This document shows, piece by piece, positions 9,916 through 18,991 of a stretch of 64,000 nucleotides of DNA. The translations under genes were made by a program, and so were the position numbers. Origin of the DNA: Anodontia alba (Eukaryota; Mollusca; Bivalvia; Lucinida; Lucinidae); NCBI GenBank assembly GCA_964016985.1, contig OZ024826.1, positions 46,600,978-46,664,977 of the forward strand, given 5' to 3'. Every line of letters starts with the position of its first letter. Within the stretch, counting starts at the first letter, position 1. The notes below the pieces were generated by a model. That model was not told the DNA's origin and ran no database searches. It saw only the letters and a program-made list of their open reading frames with translations.

Positions 9916-11379
9916 TCATCGTTCTAAAACGACAAACTTGACAGGCTTCGGCTTTGCAGTTAACAACTGGATTGGTGTCAGGTCTATTGGTTCGGTGTCC
10001 ACTCTAGTAAACGTACATCTTTGAAGAAGGTTAGACAGTATAAGAAAGATATTCAGCTTAGCCAGGTGTTCTCCTAAACACCTTCTTGGGCCTAAACCAA
10101 ACGCAATAACACGACTGCATTTTGTTAAATCTAGTTCATCATTATTATTCAGAAGACGTTCTGGCCGAAAGATCTCTGGATTTGTCCAGTAACTTTCATC
10201 CATGTTGGCTGAATGTATGTTCACAATCACAACTGTGCCTTTATCAATGTCAAATCCTCCCAGTTTCGTGTCTTCAGTAGTGTAGCGCGGGACACTTAAC
10301 TGAGCAGCACTTCTAATGCGGAACGCTTCGACAATGGTAGCTTCAGTATAGCATAACTTTGGTCTGTCTTTAAGACTAACCTTACGTCCAGAGCCAACGA
10401 CTTCATCAATTTCATTTTGAATTCGCGTTTGAACCTGTGGATAGAGAAGCAAATACGTAATTAGCCAACAGAGGGTTACAGTTGTCGTGTCTTGACCTGC
10501 ACCCATCAGTTCATTCATCGCAACCAAATCAAATCCTTTGGGTACATCTGCAGCATGGAAAACACCCAAAATGTCTTTAACGTTAGTGTTATCGAATGTT
10601 TTTGAGTGGTTTAAGACTTGTGTGGCTACAGCACCAACAGCTTGGCTCATAACATTTATCAGTTTCGAAGCTTTCCCAGGCATGAACACTTTCAACCAAG
10701 GCATCGTATCAAGTGGGTTCTTTTTAGGAGAAAAGCAGTCGTTAAGTTCATTCGAAAGTGCGATAACATATTTGAAGGCATCATCATCTCTCAGATTTTT
10801 TTCCCTGCCATAAAGTAGCTGATATAGTATACTTCCAACAGAAACTCGTATACTGTCTTCAATGAAATGTGGCTTTCCATTCCAGGACAAAATTTCATCG
10901 AGTAATATTTCAACTTCTTCATGTACAATTGCCTGAGTATGTGTGGATTCTGTATTTGTAAATCGATGCAATGCACGCATCGATAATTTTCGTAGTTCCC
11001 TATTCGACTGACTAAAAGAACCAAAGGCCAAACTGTCATGTCCTTCATACGTTTTCTTAAACATTCTTGCAGATAAGAACTCTGGTCGGTCTGAAAAGGT
11101 ATTGCCCTTTCTTACCATTGCCTCTTTAATGACGGTATAGCCATTTATAACTACTGTTCTCCAGGATCCCATCCGGATGCAAAAGACGTCGCCATATTTT
11201 CGCCGCCATATCTGGAATTTATATTGTGGATGAGTTCCCATTAACGGTATATGTCCAACAAGCGGAAATCCCCACGGTCCTGGAGGGTACCTTTTCCTTA
11301 TATTTTTAAACAGCATCAACGTATAGGCGGATAGTAGAAATATGCAAATGACCAACATCACATCACTCAGTTCCAGCAT
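9916..11379 (-). CDS. Cytochrome P450, CYP2-clan-like, microsomal
   Basis: A 487-residue protein of normal P450 length in one uninterrupted exon. It has an N-terminal membrane anchor (about residues 7-24) and a proline-rich hinge PPGPWGFP (32-39), the pattern of ER-bound P450s. The I-helix oxygen-activation motif is GAGQDTTT (about 293-300), the K-helix E-x-x-R is EAFR (351-354), a meander FRPERL follows (404-409), and the heme loop FGLGPRRCLG (428-437) supplies the Cys ligand. All signature residues are present, so it should be an active monooxygenase; the substrate cannot be read from sequence. The start is the first Met and precedes the anchor. The C-helix tryptophan commonly seen in this clan appears replaced (SNRELRK). 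CYP2-like or CYP17-like placement is inference. Confidence 0.95.
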   Translation of the reverse strand: MLELSDVMLVICIFLLSAYTLMLFKNIRKRYPPGPWGFPLVGHIPLMGTHPQYKFQIWRRKYGDVFCIRMGSWRTVVINGYTVIKEAMVRKGNTFSDRPEFLSARMFKKTYEGHDSLAFGSFSQSNRELRKLSMRALHRFTNTESTHTQAIVHEEVEILLDEILSWNGKPHFIEDSIRVSVGSILYQLLYGREKNLRDDDAFKYVIALSNELNDCFSPKKNPLDTMPWLKVFMPGKASKLINVMSQAVGAVATQVLNHSKTFDNTNVKDILGVFHAADVPKGFDLVAMNELMGAGQDTTTVTLCWLITYLLLYPQVQTRIQNEIDEVVGSGRKVSLKDRPKLCYTEATIVEAFRIRSAAQLSVPRYTTEDTKLGGFDIDKGTVVIVNIHSANMDESYWTNPEIFRPERLLNNNDELDLTKCSRVIAFGLGPRRCLGEHLAKLNIFLILSNLLQRCTFTRVDTEPIDLTPIQLLTAKPKPVKFVVLER

Positions 11380-11689
11380 CTTGTTCCAAATATAATATTA
11401 AACGAAATTTGAAATTATATTGAAATATTCTACTTTATTTTTTATAGCAAGTTACTTATACACAAAAGCACCTTACTTGACAGATAACGTTCTTTTGACT
11501 TTATACTTCTTCGAAGTACATCTCTCTAATTTTAGCTGCATTTACTGCGTTACGTGATCACAATAATCGTGTTTATATGTTTACAGAAAACTTTTAGGTT
11601 ACTGGATACACTTGCTGATTTTGCACCATTTTTACAATATAGCGTACAGACAACCTTTTTGATTTCCAAACTGGCTTTCTTAAAAAATC
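11380..11689. other. Upstream flank of the P450 gene
   Basis: AT-rich, no recognisable repeat. As the minus-strand 5' flank it should hold the promoter, but I see no decisive TATA or Inr arrangement. Confidence 0.3.
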
Positions 11690-11830
11690 CCCTTCTAGAG
11701 TAGGCTCTTAGAGGAAAGAATTTCCTTTCGCGGGGAGCGAATTCTTTCCTTTTAGGTTAGACCGTTTTTCAGAAGGGAGTAAAAAAACAGTTTTGACAAA
11801 TTGTCCTCCCCTGAAAGTGTATCTTTTCCC
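11690..11830. repeat. Palindromic repeat, family K
   Basis: GGAAAGAATTTCCTTTCGCG and GAGCGAATTCTTTCCTTTTA are opposing arms, flanked by CCCCTTCTAGAG and AGAAGGGAG. Related copies are within 3135-3500, 40120-40245 and 54660-54805. Confidence 0.6.
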
Positions 11831-11914
11831 CTTAATGCAAACCTTAAAGCTCAGTAATGTTTTGTCATATGCACCGTGACTTGAGAAACCTACCTTTGGA
11901 AATCTGCTCCCAAT

Positions 11915-12070
11915 GAAGTCTCAGATCAGCCTGTGCTTACGCGAAGTCTGATCAGAGTCTTCGTTGTCTGCGTGAAGAAATAATGCATCCTTACCTATCC
12001 AAAATGCAACCAGTAAAAATTCTGATCAGACTGCGTTAATGCGCAGACTGATCTGAATTTTCACTGGCAG
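11915..12070. repeat. Two CAGATCAGCCTGCGC-type hairpins
   Basis: CTCAGATCAGCCTGTGC with its return arm lies at about 11920-11965, and TTCTGATCAGACTGCG with its return arm at about 12018-12062. Confidence 0.55.
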
Positions 12071-12119
12071 CACAAGCCTGAAGGAACATTTTCTGATGGC
12101 TCATATTAGTTAGTATACC

Positions 12120-12370
12120 TGGGCCCGGTTGTTTAAAGAATCGTTAGCTTAACGGGCTCGTTAATGACAAACTCGTTAACTGTTGTAGCAAAGGTATTTC
12201 TAAATACATTGATATTTTTGCTGCAAAAATGTGAATAGTTTTTTTTTTTCAATGCTAAAGCTACTCACATCTTTTTCAGCCAAAATATCAATGTTTTTGC
12301 CATATTTCAAGACAGAATTTTTGACGTTAAAATAGCTAATAACTTCGTTAAGTTTTGAACAACTGGGCTC
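12120..12370. mobile_element. Family G hairpin element (G1)
   Basis: Ends GGGCCCGGTTGTTTAAAG and GTTTTGAACAACTGGGC, enclosing CGTTAGCTTAACG and a central stem (AATGTGAATAG... CTACTCACAT). Better copies are at 53125-53369 and 62940-63182. Confidence 0.7.
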
Positions 12371-12987
12371 TGGGAAAACGTATTTCTTTGCCAAGTATAT
12401 CTAATGACCTTGAACGGGTAATGAATTCATTTTTATGTAAACTGTTAGTATAGCCTGTGTAAATCATAGTAAACTATTTTGCCCAATGACCTTCAGTCTA
12501 GACGCTAGACTTTTCAAACACCGATTCGCACAATTAAGACGAAACGACAAAATGGCACAAACAAGCCACCATATAACGTACCTTTCGAACTAGGTATTTG
12601 TATCAAATTTACCTTTTTAACAATTTGTTGGGTAAAATGTAAGACCACATTGTATCATTCTTATAGGAGAGAGGGTATTTATATGCATATTAAAGATAAT
12701 TCAGTGCCTGCAGCATTTGAATGTTTTATTCAAATGGCACATGATGCGTTATATTAGATAAGCAACAAAACAACAAAGACAAAACATTAAAAATCGTCTC
12801 AAGGACCGACAGACAATGACCTCACCCCATTCCCTCCATTCACCTCCCCTCCAATTATGTAGTGTACATTGTAGATGTATTCAAAATTAGGAGTAACTCT
12901 GTCTATGTCGACAATCTCCTGTTTTCTTCCCCGCCGGGAAGATTCTTTCTTCTCTTCCTAAATAAAACGTTATAGATATGGCCGATC
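12371..12987. other. Spacer with no recognised feature
   Basis: No domain-bearing frame and no repeat shared with the rest of the window is visible between the G1 hairpin and the left end of the transposase unit. Confidence 0.35.
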
Positions 12988-12991
12988 ATGT
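12988..12991. other. Candidate target-site duplication, left
   Basis: ATGT immediately precedes the left 450-bp repeat and also follows the right one at 18249-18252. Counting bases that could belong to either side, ATGTGG matches (12988-12993 and 18249-18254). Confidence 0.5.
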
Positions 12992-13441
12992 GGGTGCTTA
13001 CCACTAAATATTTTCCATAGGCGACAGTAGTAACATTTCCAACTTTTCCTAATAAACCACACATACAATGTTTACAAAAGCTCTCTTATTTGAGACATCT
13101 ACTGCAGCACATTAGTTTTCAAAATTAAAAACAATGTCAAGCCCACCTCCGAAAGCCATGATATTTTCATGAACTTGTTTACATACAGTTCCGCAGAAAA
13201 TGAGTAAGCATTTTTTTCCCCGAGGGGAGGCACAATAAAAAAATGATACATTTTTTCAGCTGATGATTTATAAGGCTGAAACACACATGATTTTTATTTA
13301 TATGAATTGTCCTTTCCTCACCATGTCTTAAATTCAAGGCCCATGACCAATGGCAGCCACCATTTATATTTTCCTCTGCACTAAAACTTCTCCCCATAAA
13401 GGGCGGGGCCACTGCTCATGAATATTTAGTAGCGTGCTACC
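12992..13441 (+). repeat. Left 450-bp terminal direct repeat
   Basis: Starts GGGTGCTTACC and ends GTAGCGTGCTACC. It aligns without gaps to 17799-18248; the only difference I see is G to A near the end (GGGCGGGGCC against GGGCGGAGCC). The near identity implies a recent insertion or gene conversion. Apparent open frames inside it occur in both copies and look fortuitous. Confidence 0.95.
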
Positions 13442-14620
13442 TATACCAAAAAGTTTTTTTTCTTCTATGCATGTAAATTGCATTTATTTCATTAGGTATG
13501 GCATCAGTAAAGAGTATCCCAAAATATAAAACCTGCAGAAATAGACAGTCAGCATATTTTTACATTTCTATGCAGTACCCCTCTTCTGCGGCCACTCGCA
13601 GTCCGAGCTGCACTGGAGAAAAACTGAAGTAAAAGTTCACCTTGTAGCATCCCTGTTGTACATGTCATAGCTGAACTCCTGGCCACTTTCTTGTTTCTAT
13701 GGGAGGTCTATATCCTGAAATGTAAAGAAAAGACTCTTCTAAATTGTAAATAGGTGCTGAAATAATGATTTTAGGAGCAGATCTGCTGTTTCTATAGAAA
13801 ATCTAAGCTGTAGGGCAGTAACTGTGTTGCAACTAGTGCAATAATGCAAAGAGAGTTATGTCCCTTGTATTAAAAAGAAATTTAACCCTTTTATGTGGTT
13901 TACAAACACACATCACAACACGCTTCTATGAAATACTACTGAAAAATTGAGTTGGCGTTTCGGCACATGCCTTGCGGCCAAATGACGTACAAGTGCATCT
14001 GGTAGATCTTGCACTCACACCCAACAGCTCATCCTGCAATTTTTTAGTTTGGATGTATGATTTGTTTTTGTTGTTGTATTTTGTTGTTGTATTTGTTGTA
14101 TTTGTTGTCATTGTTGTTGGTGCTGCTGTAATCTTACTTACCATCAACACAGTCCCTAAATGACTTTAATGTTTACACAAAAGCAACAGCACATATAGAA
14201 ATGTCAGCAACTGCTAATATTTGCTGCAGCAGCTGGTATCCACTTGAATGATATACCCTTTATCTTTATTTTTATCACCAAAACACCAATTAGCAAATTT
14301 TTTTCTTGTCCTGGAGACATTAAGACCAGGCTGGTATCACTTTATATTGTCTTTCTTCACAAGCTGAGGTCAGTTAGATTGAAATTATTCACATAGAATG
14401 CTGTGTTCTTTCTCTGCTCATGTATTTTATATATTTATGTTGCCTTTAAACTGGATGTATTGTGATATTTGTTTGTATTAAATAATAAGAAATGGATTTT
14501 ATTGTTATACTGTGAAAATAGTGTGAACAATATTTTGTTAAACTTTGTTAAACACTGCTTTTCATGTATATATGTGACATTATATGTGACATACAATTCT
14601 TGTTCTAACATCAAAACACC

Positions 14621-14874
14621 ATGGTATTTAGAAAAAAGAGCAGAACTGACTTTCAAACCCGGTTTAAGAAAGGGTCTCTGCCTCCCAATAAGGGAAAAAC
14701 ATTAGTAAAAGAAAATAAAAAGGACACACAAAAACCTTACGTAAGGCTGACAAAAGAAAGGCATCAATTAATTACTGAAAATGCCACTGCAGTGCCACCT
14801 GTAAGATTTCTACGTCCTAGGCAAACTGAGAGGCCAGAAATAGAGAAATGTGCAGATTGTGAACCCGACCATAG
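14621..14874 (+). CDS. Mutator-like transposase, exon 1
   Basis: Encodes a basic N-terminal segment beginning MVFRKKSRTDFQTRFKKGS and ending in a Cys motif (CADCEPDH). The start ATG has a good context (ACACCATGG). The exon ends at AG followed by GTATGC, a consensus donor, and joins in frame to the acceptor TCTTCAG at 15376, giving an Arg across the junction. The 502-base intron (14875-15376) carries stop codons in this frame. The basic residues suggest DNA binding or a nuclear localisation signal (inference). Confidence 0.65.
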
Positions 14875-15376
14875 GTATGCTATATTTATCACTGTATTTT
14901 CATTAATTTGAGACCTGTCATGATAAAAGGTACCTTTTTCCATGGCTCTGAAGGCAAAACAGAGCCATGATCTGAATGTATTGATCAGACCGTGTGGGGT
15001 CCGGCAGCCAGAGTTAGTAGTATACATATATTATGCTTTTGAGCATGACCAAACTGTGAGCTCTGATCTGGGTCTTCCATGTTTGCATATATATCATAAT
15101 TCTGATCAGGGTCCATCATGTTTGTGTATGCATTAAAACTGTGATCTGGGTCTATCATGTTTGCATATGTACCATAATTGACAGTTTTGTCTCACTCTGT
15201 CACTGTTTACTTGAATATCATATTTGTTTCCTGTTATTTTGCTTTAGACAAACTGTTACTAGCATTTTCTTGAGTTCTTGAAATATTATGTAGTAAACTG
15301 TACCTTTCCTTTCATTTTGCCTGAAAGCTGTACTGAATAATGGGTTAATGCAATATGCACATTTTCTAATCTTCAG

Positions 15377-17299
15377 GTCTGAAATGGACAGTTACAGGCT
15401 GGTGCACCTGAGAAAAACTGCAGAGATGTGGAACCAAGTGTTCCAAGACCACAAGAAAGCCTCACCCAAATGTAAAAAAGGATTTCTATCCTGGGATATG
15501 GAGGCAGAACAAAAATATGGTCTATGCTGGAGGGAGCGAGTATGCTGCGACTCTTGCAACTTTACATCGAAAATGTACAATCTTTTCGATGACGTGCAAA
15601 AAAACACTCCCGGTCGTCGCCCAGCAAATATTAATCAGGGCATTCATGTTGGCCTCAGCCAAACTTCTATAGGTGCTTCAAGTTTTACTAAAGTACTGTG
15701 TAGCATGAATACACCACCTCCATCAGTCAGTGGCATGCAAAAATCTGCTAACACAAATATGAAAGTTATTATGGAGGAAAATGTTAAGGATATGAAGTTG
15801 CGATGTCAGGAGTTACGGTCACTAATCAGGGCATTCATGTTGGCCTCAGCCAAACTTCTATAGGTGCTTCAAGTTTTACTAAAGTACTGTGTAACATGAA
15901 TACACCACCTCCATCAGTCAGTGGCATGCAAAAATCTGCTAACACAAATATGAAAGTTATTATGGAGGAAAATGTTAAGGATATGAAGTTGCGATGTCAG
16001 GAGTTACGGTCACTGAACATTCTTTCGGGTAAAAATCCTGCCAGTGTCAATGTTCAGGCAGATGGCTGCTACAATAATGCTCTGTACTCTGGGGTTGGTA
16101 AGACTCCATTTCAGCCCAGCACGCAAGCTATATATCTGGTTGCAGAAAATGAGACCCCAAAACACCAAATTATTAATGTACAGACCAAATCAAAGCTCTG
16201 TTCAAAACGCAAGCATGGCTCGAACATTGAATGCCAGCATGAAGGCGAGTGTTTTGCCAATATTGACATGGCCAGCAATATTGGCAATGAAGAGGAGTGG
16301 GCAAGACAGAGCTTTCTGGATTTGGCTAATGCTGGTCTTGAAGTGGAGCACTTAACAACAGACCCAGATTCGTCTGCATACCGGGCTGCTATGCAGCTTT
16401 ATGAGGATGGTGTTACATATACCGAACCAAAACACCTTCTTGACACTCGGCATATCTCACATAACCATAGGAAATTTATCAAAAACATGAGTGAGTTAAC
16501 CAAGCATATGCCTGGAAAGTTTAAGTATGAAAGGCAGAAAATGCAAGACAAATTTGCAATAGACCTGGCCGAGCGCTGTCAAGCTGAATTCTCTCAGGCT
16601 TTCAATAAATTTCCTCATGATGCCTTAAAATTAAAGTCAGCCTTGTCATACACATGTGATGCTGTTGTTCAGTGTTACCATGGCAATCATGACCTATGTA
16701 ATCTCTACTCTTTCGTATGCTTGGCCACCAGTAACACCACCTGGTTGCAACGTAGTCCATTTTTAAATGAAGACTTCAGTGTCAAACCTTGTGATGAAAG
16801 TCAGGCCGTGGTACGCAAGTGTGTGGAGTATCGCTTAGGTCAAGATATGCTAGAAAAAACTAAAATGAACACAAATACACAGAAAGTTGAAGCATCAAAT
16901 AGAAGTATGAGAAGATCTATACCAAAAAGTGTTACCTTTTCAAGAAATTTTCCTGGTCGGTCACACAGTGCGGCACACAACATCAATCATGGTCCGGGTG
17001 AATCGATATACCAACTCTGTAAGGTTGTCGGTTCACCAATTTCTCCAGGAACCAGGGTCTCCCGTGCCCTAAAACAACAACAAAATATTAACGACTGCCA
17101 TAAAAGGCGCAAAAAAACAAAAGCATATATAGACAGAAGAAGCAGGAAGCGGCGGGCATTATTCAAACTGTACGAAACATGCCAAGAAGAAGTGAAGTAT
17201 CATAAAAATATGCTACTTCCTGTGCAGCCTGAAAAATTCCGCCGCGACCATACTTATACAAGGATAGACAGGCCGAAAAGAGTAAAAATAAAGAAATAA
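15377..17299 (+). pseudogene. Mutator-like DDE transposase, exon 2, frame broken by a tandem duplication
   Basis: The first part (15377-15631) has a Cys-rich segment (CKKGF, CWRERVCCDSC) typical of the zinc-binding N-terminus in this animal transposase family. The main part (open frame 15803-17299, 498 residues) has candidate catalytic aspartates in VQADGCYNN (D87) and TTDPDS (D187), then DTRH (214-217), the D/C-x-x-H signature of Mutator-like enzymes. The conserved block QCYHGNHDLCNLYSFVC and the family-specific tail (EASNRSMRRSIPKS, then NFPGRSHSAAHNINHGPGES) follow, ending in a basic C-terminus. A 191-bp direct duplication (15632-16013) shifts the frame, so this copy is probably inactive unless splicing removes one copy. 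AATAAA sequences overlap the stop codon. Confidence 0.8.
15632..16013 (+). repeat. 191-bp tandem duplication inside the transposase exon
   Basis: 15632-15822 and 15823-16013 are adjacent copies that differ at one visible base (TGTAGCATG against TGTAACATG). Because 191 is not a multiple of three it disrupts the reading frame. Almost no divergence means it is very recent or an assembly artefact. Confidence 0.95.
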
Positions 17300-17317
17300 A
17301 CCTCTGAAAACCTTGCA

Positions 17318-17701
17318 TCACAACAAACAAAATGGTTGATGCTGTTTTGTGCACTGTCCCTGACTTTTACAAGATATTCTTTCCAAATTGGTTTCATGAG
17401 TCTCCAGGACTAAGTGTGCTGGGTTCACACAAATGCCATTATGGCACAAGTGAGAAACCTCTAACTTCTTCCCATTATCATTGATACAGGGCATATCAGC
17501 ACGTAATATCTCATGGGCAGCCATATAAGACACTCTGTGGCACGTCTCAACAGATTTTGTCCCATCTGGCCAAGTTACAGTCAACTTCCCATAGGTGCCA
17601 TGTTCCAGGCACCCCACCCACTCATTGCACTGGTGCTGGCCCTGGTTGAAAAGGGTCTTTTTTGATAATTTCTCCTTTAAATGCCACCAGAATGCATCCA
17701 T
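17318..17701 (-). CDS. His-Me finger (I-PpoI-type, Zn-binding) endonuclease
   Basis: A 127-residue protein with the zinc-binding loop of His-Me homing endonucleases. SHLCHNGICVNPAH (83-96) supplies the candidate catalytic His84 and zinc ligands C86, C91 and H96. ETNLERISC places Asn105 nine residues after H96, the spacing of the metal-binding Asn in I-PpoI. A second Cys/His cluster (C111, C117, H121, C125) mirrors the second zinc site. Upstream Cys candidates are C25, C31 and C54. No key residue is missing, so the enzyme looks active. The start is the first Met after an in-frame TGA about 30 bases upstream. It is convergent with the transposase gene inside the same unit, which suggests a role in the mobility of that unit (inference); a splice-joined upstream exon cannot be excluded. 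Confidence 0.85.
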   Translation of the reverse strand: MDAFWWHLKEKLSKKTLFNQGQHQCNEWVGCLEHGTYGKLTVTWPDGTKSVETCHRVSYMAAHEILRADMPCINDNGKKLEVSHLCHNGICVNPAHLVLETHETNLERISCKSQGQCTKQHQPFCLL

Positions 17702-17798
17702 TTTACATGGAATCTCCAGAAAATATCAGGCACGTGCCAGGAAGCCTCTTTCTAAAACAAAATCAGCTGTTTGGAAAATACCTCTATTTTTGGCTATA

Positions 17799-18248
17799 GG
17801 GTGCTTACCACTAAATATTTTCCATAGGCGACAGTAGTAACATTTCCAACTTTTCCTAATAAACCACACATACAATGTTTACAAAAGCTCTCTTATTTGA
17901 GACATCTACTGCAGCACATTAGTTTTCAAAATTAAAAACAATGTCAAGCCCACCTCCGAAAGCCATGATATTTTCATGAACTTGTTTACATACAGTTCCG
18001 CAGAAAATGAGTAAGCATTTTTTTCCCCGAGGGGAGGCACAATAAAAAAATGATACATTTTTTCAGCTGATGATTTATAAGGCTGAAACACACATGATTT
18101 TTATTTATATGAATTGTCCTTTCCTCACCATGTCTTAAATTCAAGGCCCATGACCAATGGCAGCCACCATTTATATTTTCCTCTGCACTAAAACTTCTCC
18201 CCATAAAGGGCGGAGCCACTGCTCATGAATATTTAGTAGCGTGCTACC
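17799..18248 (+). repeat. Right 450-bp terminal direct repeat
   Basis: Same orientation as 12992-13441, constant offset of 4,807 bases and no indel. The base before it (A) differs from the base before the left copy (T), which fixes the repeat edge at GGGTG. Confidence 0.95.
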
Positions 18249-18789
18249 ATGTGGTTTACCGTGACCTGAGTCACAAGACGCTTGACAGAAAAAAAGTCAT
18301 GGAGGTATCACTGCCTGGGTTGGAAAAGATGCTGTTACTAATTGTATCCCTTCATCTATATCACAAAATGCGTTAAAGATACAAAATTACTACAGTTTAT
18401 TCCGTAAAATGAAACAGAGTTTCAAGGGATAAAGTGCAGAGTAGTGGAACATAGCACTACTTATTTTTTTCTCTCCTCACTATTACTCAGTAAACCGCAT
18501 GTTACAAGAATATAACATCAGAAGACTTCTTGTGTATGTTTTAAGATGGTCACTTATTTTAGCCTTTAAATTATTCATAGGGCCGTCTTAAAAATATTTT
18601 TTGTTTCCTCTGTCCTGGCTGTAACAAAAAAAGTGGTTGTTCAAAGAAATAATTTTGGTTTCAGATGACAGAAATGAATATGAAAAGGCTATCAAATTCA
18701 TCAGTCTTAGAAAATTATACAAAATAGCTCTCCTTTTTTGTAGTCATAATCTACATTTTTATTTGATTTGGGTTTTACAGCCCTTCCAA
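18249..18789. other. Spacer right of the transposase unit
   Basis: No recognised gene or shared repeat. ATGTGGTTTAC at its start also occurs at 13893-13903, probably by chance. Confidence 0.3.
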
Positions 18790-18991
18790 GAATACATTGT
18801 ATTTCACTTATGTCGAACTGATTGTTCTTCAAAGGTGGGCGAAAACCGGAGAACCCAGGAAAAAACCACCTGACCATCCGTAAGCAGAGCTTAGTTTTCC
18901 CACATGTGACCAGACGAGGCTCGAACCACAGCGGTGAGAAACCTAATGTATTATGGTTTAGGTCTCTTATCCACTAGGCTATGGGGGCCCG
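18790..18991 (-). mobile_element. tRNA-derived SINE, second family
   Basis: Read on the minus strand from 18991 it begins GGGCCCCCATAGCCTAGTGG with a perfect A box (TAGCCTAGTGG) and, further on, a B-box-like GGTTCGAGCC. A body with CCTGGGTTCTCCGGTTTTCG follows, which resembles a conserved central segment I recall from several animal SINEs. The wide A-to-B spacing rules out a normal tRNA. Confidence 0.7.

Larger units (their letters stand above)
12992..18248 (+). mobile_element. Composite transposon: Mutator-like transposase plus His-Me endonuclease between 450-bp direct repeats
   Basis: A 5,257-bp unit bounded by direct repeats at 12992-13441 and 17799-18248, with a short candidate target duplication outside. 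It carries a plus-strand two-exon Mutator-like transposase gene (14621-17299) and a minus-strand His-Me endonuclease gene (17318-17701) whose stop codons face each other across 18 bases. Each terminal repeat also ends in an imperfect inverted repeat sharing ACTAAATATT at matching offsets. The inner edges are also roughly inverted (TATACCAAAAA against TTTTTGGCTATA). Long direct terminal repeats are unusual for a DDE element. It may be one transposon, or two solo terminal elements flanking a captured gene pair. Confidence 0.7.

Noticed and set aside
13099..13412. Two minus-strand frames repeated at 17906-18219
   Set aside because: They lie wholly inside the 450-bp direct repeats and look like chance frames with no recognisable domain.
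13926..14150. Possible minus-strand terminal exon (acceptor TTGCAG, then DELLGVSARSTRCTCTSFGR)
   Set aside because: Short, no recognised domain and no partner exon; mentioned only because it lies inside the transposase unit.
12992..18248. LTR retrotransposon
   Set aside because: Direct repeats of this length suggest LTRs, but the ends are not TG...CA, no primer-binding or polypurine tract stands out, and the genes are a DDE transposase and a nuclease rather than gag-pol.
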